Assembly: GCA_016710075.1 (NCBI GenBank)
Contig: JADJLO010000001.1
Span: forward strand, 124,001-188,000
DNA from: Acidobacteriota bacterium
Lineage (GTDB): Bacteria > Acidobacteriota > Blastocatellia > RBC074
Reading direction: 5' to 3'
DNA: 64,000 bases
Shown here: piece after piece, positions 31,002 to 40,903 of the stretch
How positions within the stretch are numbered: the stretch's first letter is position 1
Layout of the letters: the number at the start of each line of letters is the position of its first letter
Translations under genes and position numbers: made by a program
Notes under the pieces: model-generated
Seen by the model: only the letters and a program-made list of their open reading frames with translations
What the model was told of the DNA's origin: nothing
Database searches by the model: none

Positions 31002-34000
31002 ATGAAAGTTAACACCATCATCCGCAAGTCTATTGCTCTGATACTGATGATCTGCCTGATTATGCCGGGAGTGGCCTTTGCCGCCGGTGGAAAGTCGGGA
31101 AAGAAGAATTTCAAGGAAGGGATGAAGTACGAGGAAGTTCAGCAGTGGGACACTGCCGCGCAGCAGTTTGCGCTGGCGGTGGCTGCTGAGCCAAACAATC
31201 CCGAGTACAGGCTTCATTACCTGAGAGCGCTTCAGCAATCGTCGTTGATGTTTGTCAAGCGGGGAGACTCGCTAGCTGAGCAGAATGACTTTGCCAGCGC
31301 CTACACTGCATACCGTCAGGCATACAACTTCGACCAGGGCAACGAGATCGCGCGCCTCAAGATGGAGCGGATGCTTCAGTTTCAGAAGGCGCAGGCGAGC
31401 GGAGCGGAGGTGGATAATGCCAACAAGATCGGCAATGTCATGCCGACGAGCAATGAGATTCAAGTCGCCACCAAAGCCCGCAACCGAGATGTGGTGCAGC
31501 AGATCAGTTATAAAGACGGCAAATTCAAGACGGTGGTCGCCAATCTGGGCAAGCTTCTCGGATTGAACGTGGTCTTTGACGAATCGGTCAAGGATGTCCC
31601 TGTGACCATAGAGCTCAATGATGTGACGATGGCCAAGGCTCTCGATATCATCTTCAAGACATACAAGTTCTCCTTCGAGATGGTGGATCGCCGCACGCTG
31701 CTTGTTTATCAGGATAATCCGACCAACAAGCCGCGCTTCGAGACGATGATGATCAAGACCTTCTATCTGGGGAACATTACATCAAATCAAGCCCGCACGG
31801 CGCTTCAGGCCATGCTGCCGCCCGGCAGGCAGATCGCCTCGATGGATCAGGCAAACGGACCCGGCGGCAACCTGCTGATCGTCAAAGCCACATCCAGCGA
31901 ATTACAGTTGGTTCAGGACATCCTCGACAGCCTCGACAAGAACAAGAACGAGGTCGTTCTCGACGTCGAAATCTACGAGGTTTCACACGACAGCATGCTG
32001 CAGCTCGGCAACCAGATTGTGACCAAGCCGCTGGATGTCACTGAGACGAGAATCGATTCGACAAACAAGCCTTACACTTATCCTCTGGGATCGACTGCAT
32101 CTTTGAACAATCTGGGAGGCATCGGGAGAAATAATGCCGGCAAGATTGCGGGCAATACACTGATTCCGTTTCTTGGTGGCATGGGAACATTGATCGGACT
32201 GCCTCCGACGCAGCTCAGCCTGCTTCAATCGAAGGGCAACTCCAAACTTCTCAACCGGGCTCAGATCCATGTGCTTGATGGTCAGAAGAACCAGACCAAA
32301 CTCGGTCGCAGCGTGCCGGTCAGACTGGGCACCAATTATCTTGGTGGAGGAGTTCTGGGCTCCGGCAATCTGGGCGCTGGAAATCTGGGGGCAGGCCAGG
32401 GCGGTGTCGGCAATGTCGGCGGCATCGGGGGCATCGGCGGCGGTATCGGAGGTTTTGGAGGCGGCGGCTTTGGCGGCGGAGTTGGCTTCGACAGCATCCA
32501 GTATCGCGATGTCGGTCTGGTGATCGATGTCAAACCGATGATCACAAATGAAGGCTATGTCGAGATCGAAATGAAGTTCGAGACATCGGACCTCGTCCAG
32601 TCTGGCGCTGATGCGACCAACCTGACTCCGATCTTCACACAGCGCTCACTCAACACGACGGCAAGAATCCAGGATGGCGTCACTTCGGTTGTTGCAGGCG
32701 TCAGTCAGGAATCGAAGGGCGATTCACGATCGACGATTCCGATCCTCGGCATCGATCCCAATACTCGGAAGGCTCTTTACCTCTCCGACACAGGATTCGA
32801 GGCAGAATGACGTGATCATCACCGTGACTCCGCACATTGTCCGCTCGCAGGGCATCAACAAGGATGATCATCTGGCCAAACTTGCCGGCGGGGCGCAGTC
32901 CGGACCATCACAGAGCGTTGAGGATGTGGTTTACAGAGCTCAGCAGGAAGAGGAGCAGGAACGCAGATTGATTGCACAGAGTATGCCCCAGGCAACTCCG
33001 ATAGGTTCGACCGCGGATGTCCAGACACAATCGGTCAACTACACGCCTGCTCAGCCTGCTCAGAACGCTAACAGACCTGCTGCCCCCGTGGTTCAGCCTG
33101 TCTCCAGCAATCAGGCTTCAAAAACCCAGAGGGTGCTTAACAATCAAAACCTGGTTCCGGTTGCCAATGCGACAGCAAATACATCTTCCGGGGCCGCGTC
33201 AAGTGAAAGACCGGAGAACTTCAACAAGCCGGTACCCGAGATACAGCCTCAGCCGCCCGTGCCGCAGCCTGAAATGGAGAACGTGGCAGGGCAGCAAAAA
33301 GCTCTGGGTCCTGACGGCAAGCCCGTCGCCGGTGATGCTCCGAAACCAGGCGAAGAGGAGAGCAGTCTGGTCATCAAACCTGAAGGCGATGTGAGCGTTC
33401 CCGTCATGGTCTCGGCCCGCCGGCCGGAGAATGTCGAGAGAGCCCTGGCTCAGCAGCGCGCCCAGGCTGAGATCGCGGCCAGAGAGAAGAAGGCCAATCC
33501 TCAGCCGAAAGCCGCTACTCCCGATGTCCCCAGAGAGATGCAGGTAAATCCGCGGCCTCCGCAGCAGAAAGTCTCTCCGGCTGTTCCCCAGATGGCTCAA
33601 ATGGAAGGCAACAAGAGCCAGAAGGGATCGGTCAATTTCACGATATCGCCGGCGCCGATCAGACAGCAACTCGGCAAAACCTTCGCGGTCACCGTCGAGG
33701 TCAGCGGCGAAGCCCAGATGACTTCCGCCAATATCAGCCTTAAATTTGACGACTCAAAGATACGCGTCAAATCGGTTCGCAATGGCGGTCCTTTTCGGCG
33801 AGCAGCCCGATTTGACATATGAATCAGACAGGGGCAATCTCATCGTCCGGGTCAGGCAGCCACAGGCAGCCGTCGTTCCGGTCGCCGGCACGCTCGTCAT
33901 TGTTGAGTTCACCGCTGTCGCAGAGGGCAATTCTGAGATTACTTTCAACAGCAGCGGAACACAGGCACGCGGCGCCAACAACTCATTCATCTCGGCTTCA

Positions 34001-34078
34001 GGCAGATCTGCCCGAGTCATCATCAGCCGGGATAGTTTGACCAGTATTCCCAATGCCAATGTTCCCAATGAAAGATAG
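31002..34078 (+). CDS. Outer-membrane secretin (GspD/PilQ family) fused to a C-terminal cohesin domain; two frame breaks
   Basis: I chose ATG 31002, which gives a clean signal peptide (KSIALILMICLIMPGVAFAAG) with GAAGG upstream. A TPR-like part (residues about 35-125) follows, then the secretin short domain (VVANLGKLLGLNVVFD), a NolW domain (KTFYLGNITSNQARTAL), and the secretin core (YRDVGLVIDVKP, SLNTTARIQDG). A glycine-rich stretch of about 50 residues (near 443-495) sits inside the core region. The frame breaks at about 32750, where removing one base gives PILGSIPILGRLF and VIITVTPHIVRSQG. A Pro/Gln-rich linker leads to a cohesin fold (FTISPAPIRQQLGKTFAVTV, ISLKFDDSKIRVKSV). This breaks again at about 33790 and continues LFGEQPDLTYESDRG. 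The merged protein has 1024 residues. It should form the outer-membrane gate of the system. Confidence 0.88.
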
Positions 34079-34601
34079 TCCCAGACAATTATCCGATAAT
34101 ACCGGCGAGGGGTTGCCTGTGCGTTCAAGGGCACGGCGATTTCAGTCAGGGTTCACACTCCTCGAACTGATCATCACGCTGACCATCGTTGCCATTCTTG
34201 CGGCCGGGACCGTTCCGGTCGCAAGAAATATGATCAAAAGGCAGAGGGAGCTCGAACTCCGCCGCAATCTGAGAGAGATTCGCAAGGCGATCGATACCTA
34301 TAAAGCCGCCTGCGAAAATGGCCAGGTCGGGCCGCTCGATCGCAAGGTCGACGATGAATGCTATCCGCCCAACCTTGATATATTGATTGAGGGCATACAC
34401 CCGCCAAACAAGGCGAATACGACAATCAGATTCCTGCGCAGGATGCCCATTGACCCGTTCACCGGCAAGGCTGACTGGGGCATGCGCTCAGTGCAGGATG
34501 ATCCTGACTCCTCCTCCTGGGGAGGCCAGAACATATTCGATGTTTTCAGCAAAGCGACAGGGACTGCTCTGGACGGCAAGACCCAGTACAAAGATTGGTA
34601 A
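34068..34601 (+). CDS. Type II secretion/type IV pseudopilin (GspG-like)
   Basis: The protein (177 residues from ATG 34068) has a basic leader and a prepilin cleavage motif, QSGFTLLELIITLTIVAILAAG, where cut occurs after Gly and the +5 Glu is present. The C-terminal part has EIRKAIDTYKAAC, FLRRMPIDPFTGKADWGMRS and DVFSKATGTALDG, which match GspG-type major pseudopilins. Its start overlaps the end of the secretin gene. ATGs at 34053 and 34059 are alternatives with less sense. Confidence 0.92.
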   Translation: MKDSPRQLSDNTGEGLPVRSRARRFQSGFTLLELIITLTIVAILAAGTVPVARNMIKRQRELELRRNLREIRKAIDTYKAACENGQVGPLDRKVDDECYPPNLDILIEGIHPPNKANTTIRFLRRMPIDPFTGKADWGMRSVQDDPDSSSWGGQNIFDVFSKATGTALDGKTQYKDW

Positions 34602-34603
34602 TC

Positions 34604-35044
34604 ATGAAGATCTTTAACAGGACGAAACAGCTACGACCGGAGGTTGATGGAAGTCGCCGCAGCACCCAGCGCGGTTTTACTTTCATGGAACTTCTGATCG
34701 TCATGGTCATAATCGGCATACTTGCCGCCGTGGCCATTCCGGTTTATATCGCTCACGTGCGGCGCGCCAAAGAGGTCTCATTGCAGAGTGATTTGTGGGC
34801 AATGAGGCGGGCAATAGACTATTACGCGACCGACAAGGAAAAACCTCCATCGACGCTTCAGGAATTAGTGGCTGCGGGTTATTTGAGAGATATTCCCAAG
34901 GATCCGATTTGCCCGGAATGCCCCTGGACGGAGATTGCGGCGCCGACCGACTCAAGCGTCGCAAATGCCCCTTCAGGTATTGGCGATGTCAAAAGCTCTG
35001 CGCCCGGAAATGACGCCAACGGCAAGCCATTCACTGAGTACTGA
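34604..35044 (+). CDS. Second type II/IV pseudopilin (GspG-like)
   Basis: The 146-residue protein (ATG 34604) starts 3 bp after the previous gene. It carries the prepilin motif QRGFTFMELLIVMVIIGILAAVAIP with the +5 Glu. The C-domain has DLWAMRRAIDYYATDKEKPPSTLQELV and YLRDIPKDPICPECPW, again the GspG pattern. The tail (SVANAPSGIGDVKSSAPG) is probably flexible and contains no calcium-site motif that I can name. Confidence 0.92.
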   Translation: MKIFNRTKQLRPEVDGSRRSTQRGFTFMELLIVMVIIGILAAVAIPVYIAHVRRAKEVSLQSDLWAMRRAIDYYATDKEKPPSTLQELVAAGYLRDIPKDPICPECPWTEIAAPTDSSVANAPSGIGDVKSSAPGNDANGKPFTEY

Positions 35045-35097
35045 TATCTGCCGTCAATCATGGAAGGTTTTTTATAGTTTAAGGTTGAATTTAAAGA

Positions 35098-36051
35098 ATG
35101 AGACAATTACCCATCGTATCAGGACTCCTCAATTACCTGAGCGCACCGACTCTTCCATCAATTTCGGCGTCAATCACGGAAAACAACGTGGCTCTGATAT
35201 CCCTCAAGAGAAAAGGCGGGGAATTCGAGCCCGGAAATCTTGGCGTCACCCGATTGCCTGCCGGACTGGTAAAAGCACATTTCTCTGAGCCGAATATCAG
35301 CGATGAACTTACGCTGGGAGATTATCTTTCGAAAACAGCGGAGCAGGCAAACATCAGAAAGGTCGCCAGGCTGAGTGTGACGCTTCCCGTTGGAAGCGCC
35401 AGGACCATCATCGTCGCTCTCGATTCCATACCTGACACGAGGGCGGAATTGAATCAGATGATCGAATGGAAAGTCGAGCGAAATCTCGGTTACAAAGTCA
35501 GCGATTTGAGAATCAGCCACACGCGGCTGAGCGATTCCGACGGTCGCCCGCAGTGGGTCATTTCGGCCGTGCAGGTTGCGGTGGTATCCCAGTATGAAAG
35601 GGTTTTCAGGGATCTTGGCTGGCAGGTGGGCTTGATTGCGCCACAGCATATCGGAGAGGCTCAGTGGCTGATCAGAGCCGGCATCAAAGAAGATCAGGTC
35701 GCGGTCAGTCTTCACGACAACGGCTTTGATATCGTCATTGTCCGCGGTAGCGAACCGATTCTGATTCGTGAAGTGATCTGCCCGCCGGAAGAGCGCGAGG
35801 ATGAATTTTTCAGGCTCCTGGTCTATTACCGGGATCGCATTGCCGTGACTGACGAAAATCTGACACTCAACAGGTTCCTGATTATCGGAAACCCGACTGA
35901 ACAGCGTCAGTTTCGCGAAGTCTTCTCCGCGGCACTCGAGCGAAACTCGATCTTGCTCAGTCCGCAGCAATTGGGCTTGAATGTTGATTCCAATGCGCCG
36001 GTTAACAGCTTTTTTGCCGCAGCCGGGCTGGCCACGATGGCCTGGAACTGA
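35098..36051 (+). CDS. PilM/GspL-like actin-fold assembly protein
   Basis: The 317-residue protein begins ISASITENNVALISLKRKGG, the first hairpin of the actin-like fold. It includes SVTLPVGSARTIIVALDSIP, ELNQMIEWKVERNLGY and a central IGEAQWLI, similar to PilM and the cytoplasmic part of GspL. A transmembrane helix is not evident, so it is more like PilM than full GspL. It would link the platform to periplasmic partners, but no PilN/PilO genes follow. Family placement is from pattern only. Confidence 0.75.
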   Translation: MRQLPIVSGLLNYLSAPTLPSISASITENNVALISLKRKGGEFEPGNLGVTRLPAGLVKAHFSEPNISDELTLGDYLSKTAEQANIRKVARLSVTLPVGSARTIIVALDSIPDTRAELNQMIEWKVERNLGYKVSDLRISHTRLSDSDGRPQWVISAVQVAVVSQYERVFRDLGWQVGLIAPQHIGEAQWLIRAGIKEDQVAVSLHDNGFDIVIVRGSEPILIREVICPPEEREDEFFRLLVYYRDRIAVTDENLTLNRFLIIGNPTEQRQFREVFSAALERNSILLSPQQLGLNVDSNAPVNSFFAAAGLATMAWN

Positions 36052-36102
36052 TCCGCCGATATCATCTTCATATCCACATTCATCCGGCCATTGAGGAAAT
36101 AT

Positions 36103-36843
36103 ATGTTTATCAAACAGACATCACACAAACGAACCGTTTCAACTTCATCCATCAAAATTATCTTATCTTTGCTGCTGCTCGTAACGTCAGCCGCATCCTG
36201 CAGCAGTGAGAAAAGCAGTGTCCTGACTTCGACCGACAGCGCGAATACGCAGGCAGGCGCAAGGCGCCGTAATCAGACGGCAGTGGCCGCTCCCACGGCA
36301 ATTCCGGCCGATCCGGTCGCGCAGGCAACTCCGCCGGCACAGGGCCAGGCGGCAGGCCAGCCGGCGAGCAATCAAGACGGTCAGAAATCGAGGATTCCGG
36401 ACGGCAAGTTAATGACGGATGGTGAATTCACAACCGCCAAACCCGCGCCGACACCCGCCAAGGATCCTTTTCCGGCAAGACCGACTCCCGCTGTTGTCAT
36501 GCAGAATGGAAAGATTGTCCAGCAATGGCAGGCGCCCGCGGATGCCGCCGCCGTTGTCAGTCCCGTCAAGGATAATCCAAACGCTGCCGGCATCGGCAAG
36601 GTCCTCTACCTCCAAAAATGTGTGGATTGTCATGGCAAGGCCGGGGAAGGCAATGGCTGGATGTCCAAGGGGCTGCTCAGACCTCCCACAAATCTTGCCA
36701 GCAAGGTCGTTCAGGCCAACACCGATGGAGAACTCTTCTGGAAGATCACCAACGGCAAATCGCCCATGCCCGCTCATCGCGTCAGATTCACCGACGAGGA
36801 ACGCTGGTACATCGTCAGCTACCTCCGCACCTTCAAGCCCTGA
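36103..36843 (+). CDS. c-type cytochrome lipoprotein
   Basis: ATG 36103 follows gaggaaat at good spacing; a TTG at 36091 is the upstream alternative. The N-terminus has a lipoprotein signal (IILSLLLLVTSAASC) with Cys as the likely acylated residue. A long Pro/Ala/Gln-rich disordered linker (about residues 40-160) tethers a single cytochrome c domain: CVDCHGKAGEGNGWM supplies the heme site, and KSPMPAHRV the likely Met ligand. WYIVSYLRTF is the typical closing helix. It lies 50 bp downstream of the PilM-like gene and ahead of a strong terminator, so it appears to be the last gene of the secretion operon. Confidence 0.88.
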   Translation: MFIKQTSHKRTVSTSSIKIILSLLLLVTSAASCSSEKSSVLTSTDSANTQAGARRRNQTAVAAPTAIPADPVAQATPPAQGQAAGQPASNQDGQKSRIPDGKLMTDGEFTTAKPAPTPAKDPFPARPTPAVVMQNGKIVQQWQAPADAAAVVSPVKDNPNAAGIGKVLYLQKCVDCHGKAGEGNGWMSKGLLRPPTNLASKVVQANTDGELFWKITNGKSPMPAHRVRFTDEERWYIVSYLRTFKP

Positions 36844-36872
36844 ACAATAGATACAGATTACAAACCAAACAA

Positions 36873-36929
36873 AAAAGCACGAAACCCACGAAATAAAACA
36901 GCGTTTTACTTCGTGGGTTTCGTGCTTTT
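36873..36929. terminator. Bidirectional Rho-independent terminator between convergent genes
   Basis: A perfect 20-bp stem pairs aaaagcacgaaacccacgaa (36873-36892) with its complement at 36910-36929 around a 17-base loop. A-run and T-run flank the stem, so it can end transcripts from both the cytochrome gene (plus) and the TonB-receptor gene (minus, stop at 36948). Confidence 0.93.
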
Positions 36930-36947
36930 AGTGTGTTTCGCTATCTT

Positions 36948-39900
36948 TTAGAAATAGAGTTTCAGTGCGAACTGAACGATCCTCGGGTCGAAAGTGCTGG
37001 TGACACGGCCGAAATTGGCGCTGCGTCGATCGACTGTCGGAGCGGAGAAGTTCGTTTTGTTGAAGAAATTGAAGAACTCAGTACGGAACTCCACCTTCGA
37101 CCTCATTGATGAAGCGCAGTGGGAAATTCTTCTGGATCCCGAAGTCGACCTGGTAGAGCGGGAAGCCGTAGACTGCGTTGCGGCCGATGTTGCCGAACGG
37201 CTGATCCACAGTCGGGATGGAGATGTTCGCGGCGTTGAAGTAGTACTCGAAGTTCTTCAGGCCGAGAGCACTTCTCTGTGCCTCGGTCGAGAGTATCCCG
37301 CCGTTGGTCCCGACATTGGGTCTGAGCGCGACGCCTCCCAGGAAATCGGGCTGGTTGTCAGACAGACGCTGGTCGGTATCTCCGTATCGAAGGTTAAGCG
37401 GCTGGCCGCTGGCCAGAGTGATGGTGCTGCTGGCCACCCAGCCTCCGATGACACGGTCGAGCGCAGCAGGCATGCTGCCGCCGAAACTCCGGCCTTTACC
37501 AATCGGGAGATTCCAGACCACACTGGTTGTATTGTTGATGCGCTGATCGAAGGACGATGGCCCGCGATCGTTTGCCGGATCAAAGACGTTCTGCGGATTG
37601 GGTGAGCCGCCGTTGCTGACCTCCAGAACCTGAGACACGTTGTCTATCGCTTTCGAATAGGTGAACGAATTGAGCAGATTGAGGGTTGCGCCACGGTGTT
37701 CGAATTTCACCTGCAAGGCATTGTAATTCGAGAAACCGGTTGGGAGTACGGCCGTGATGTTGCCGACTCTGACAGCTCCTGAACCTGGTATGTTCACGCT
37801 CTGGATCGGACGGCGATCGAGCAGGGAAGGACGCTGTGCGGCAGGCAATAGCAGTTCCGCCGCTGTCAGCGGTCGCGCCTGATTGTAGTCTGCCAGGATC
37901 GGAAGCTTGACGCCGTGATTGCCGACATAGGCTATGTCTATGAGGTTGTTTCGAGACAACTGGCGTTGAACCGTCAAGTGCCAGTTCTGAACATAGCCCC
38001 ACGGCAAATCGCGCGGCATATAAAGAATTACGCTTCCGGGGCTGGTCAGCAGATTTGTCGGGTATCCATCCTGAGTCCGCCTGAAACAGCCGCTGAAATT
38101 GTTGCCTGTGCAGATGGCGCCAATATTCGCCGCAGTATTCTGAACCGAAGCCCGGGTGACGAATGGAGCATTTGTGTTCATCAGCTCTGCGCTGGCCATG
38201 CGATTCCAGTAATTAAACCCAACTGCATAACCTGCCCGGATGACAGTCTTGTCGGATAACTGATAAGCCAACCCCAGACGTGGAACGAAATTGTTCTTGT
38301 CCAGATCTCTCATGGATCTTTCCGAAATTGATCCAGCCTTCGCCAGAATGACCGATTTCGTCTGTGGATCAAAGTTTGCGAATTTATTGTCCGCGTCATA
38401 AACCGGCGTCACAAGCTCGTACCGGACACCGGCGTTGATAGTCAGTTTCGGGCTGAACTTGAAATCATCCTGCAGATACCCGTAATGGAACCGCTGGCGC
38501 ATCTGTGCGGTCACCTGCGTTGCCAACTGGTACTGGCTGCGGGCGCCGAAATAGAAATCAGAGATGCCGAAGGCATTGTTGTATGCCGAATTGGTGTTAT
38601 TGGGGTTGGTCGTCAGATTGGCTGCCGGGCGGCTGAATGACGATCCGTAAGCATCGATTCCATAAAGCGGATTGGTATCGTCGACATTCTGGTTGAGTGC
38701 CAGATATTCATAGCCTGTCTTGAGGGTGTGACGTCCGATAACCTTGCTGTAATTGATGCGTGAATTGATAGTGGTTGGGAACTGAGCCTGCGGATTTGTC
38801 GACTGGCGCCCGATTCGCGCAAATCCGGGAAGATCCTGTGGGGTCACGCCACCCTGAATTCGCGGTCCTTCCGGCAGGCCTGTAATTCCGAACAGTTCGC
38901 GCATGCTCGGTCCGCCGACCAATGCGGGGAGACGGTCCATACCAAGTCTTGTGAAAGCGAATCTGTATTCGATCAGCGAATCATTCGATACATTCCAGGT
39001 GATGCCCGCAATGCCCTGCTGGTTGTAAGTCGTCAGGTTCCCGATTGCGTTGCCGCCTGAGAATCCAGTGATCAGACCGGGCTGCCTGATTGTCTGCCGG
39101 CGATGCGCATAACGAGCGAAGCCATTCAGGCGTGCACTGAAGTTATGGTCTATCTTCAACGCGCCCTTGTCTTCGAACAACCGGTTGCGCACGAAATTGC
39201 CGTAATTATTGGCTACTGTGAGCACTCCTCCGCCTGTTCGATTCGGAGCCGGAAGATTATCCAGAACCGTTCTGGCGAATTTTGTCATTGGTACCGGGTT
39301 GCCGGCCCTGATAACCGTCCCGGTGGTGACCAGCGCTCCAGTGGAATCGACGAAGTCGAAAGGAACCCTGACATCGACCGGCAGGATACCCTTGCGCTGG
39401 TCGAGCGAGGGAATCGAAGCCAGTCCGAACGGGCTCTGAATCCATCGCGATCCTTCATAATCGAGGAAGAAGAATGTCCTGTCCTTGATGATCGGTCCGC
39501 CGAAAACGAATCCGAACTGATTCCGATTTACCTGAGGTTTGCGTCCGTCGGTCGGACGGAAAAAACCCGTCGCATTGAGGGCGGTATTCTGAAGGAAGTC
39601 CCAGGCCGTGCCGTGAAACTCGTTCGTTCCGCTCTTGGTCGAGACATTCATGACAGCGCCGCTGGTTCTGCCGTACTCCGCGCTGTAGGTGTTGACAGAC
39701 ATGCGGAACTCCCCAACCGAATCGGGCGAGGGCTGAGTCGCCTGGTTTGAGAATCCCTGGTTGGTCGTACCGTAGAAATTATTGTCGATGCCGTCCAGAA
39801 GGAAGTTGTTGTATACGCTGCGCAGGCCGTTGACGTTGTATGCTCCCTCGCGCCTGAATGAAATATCTCCCTGGTTGCCCGATTGCGACTGGCGCACACC

Positions 39901-40404
39901 CGGAACCAGCAGCGCAAGGCTGGAATAGGTTCGACCATTGATCGGCAGATTGACCATCTGTCGCTCAGTGATGATCTGCCCCTTCGAACTCGATTCAGTT
40001 TCAAGCAAGGGCGCGGAATCGACGATGGTAATCGTTTCAGTCGCCGCACCCACCTGCATCGTGAAATCGACTCTCTGACGCGCTTCTACCGTCACCGTTA
40101 CCTTGTCTGCAACTGCCGTCGCAAATCCCTGAAGCTCGGCCGTTACCTTGTAGGTGCCAATCTTGACCGAGGGGAAAATATAGTCCCCGTTGCTGTCAGT
40201 CTGTGTCGTGGCCGTGATCCCTGTAGCATTGTTCTTGAGCGTGATGTTGGCTCCACGCAGTACCGCACCGTTCTGGTCTTTCACCGTCCCCAGCACCACT
40301 GCCGTATCAAACTGCGCAAAACCGGCTGTCGTCGCCGTTATCATTATTGTCAATAACATCAACAGGCAGATATATTTCCTGCCGAATGAATTGTCAAAAT
40401 TCAT
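36948..40404 (-). CDS. Oar-like TonB-dependent outer-membrane receptor (one frame break near the C-terminus)
   Basis: ATG 40404 follows an excellent AGGAGGAA site. A signal peptide (CLLMLLTIMITATTAGFAQ) is followed by a carboxypeptidase-regulatory-like domain (GTVKDQNGAVLRGANITLKN), a plug (LPINGRTYSSLALLVPGV, FLLDGIDNNFYG) and a long barrel with PFVFGGP-like segments (NRNQFGFVFGGPIIKD). The uninterrupted frame stops at 37078, but the complement continues in another frame with KVEFRTEFFNFFNKTNF and ends VQFALKLYF at 36948. That is the proper Oar-type barrel end with a C-terminal aromatic residue. One inserted base (or two missing) near 37100 explains this. Ligand is unknown; such receptors often take up large or polymeric substrates. 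Confidence 0.9.
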
Positions 40405-40669
40405 TATTTCCTCCTGTGGGTTTTTGTTGTTTCAGAAAATCAATGAATCAGCCTTATATGTTGTGCTGAAAATATAATTCAAGGTTCTGGATCTGTCCTT
40501 ACTGCTGAGCGAATTTTTTCTGAATATTAAACTCAAAAGTAGTTCATCTTTTTTAAATAGTTGTAATGCGGATGTTAAGATAGTCTTAATTCTGGGCTCA
40601 TCCTTGCAATAGATCAAGGAAAGAATTAGTTTTCCAGTCTTGTATTTTTATCAGAGGAGAAGGTATCAG

Positions 40670-40864
40670 ATGACACCTGAGGAGGCACGCGAAAAGTTCG
40701 GGCAGAGGGTTCAGCGATGTTCGGGCTGTTTTGTCGCATTTCATGTGAAAGATCTATGGATCGACGAAGAAGGCAATTATTTCTGCGATAATTGTCACAC
40801 TGAAAGCAACATTCATTTCAATCAATATTCTGAAGACGTCGATTTTTCTCAATTTTTTTCTTAA
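40670..40864 (+). CDS. Small zinc-ribbon protein
   Basis: This 64-residue protein starts at ATG 40670 after AGGAGAAGG; a TTG 30 bp upstream lacks a site. It has two CxxC pairs, CSGCFVAF and FCDNCHTES, spaced 24 residues apart, which would bind one zinc ion. The C-terminus is acidic (SEDVDFSQFFS). I do not recognise the family. It lies 39 bp before an Oar-like receptor gene and is probably co-transcribed. The 265 bp between it and the divergent receptor gene hold both promoters. Confidence 0.7.
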   Translation: MTPEEAREKFGQRVQRCSGCFVAFHVKDLWIDEEGNYFCDNCHTESNIHFNQYSEDVDFSQFFS

Positions 40865-40903
40865 TCGAAAACAGCAAAAACATAAGCAAGGAGATGGAGA
40901 GTA

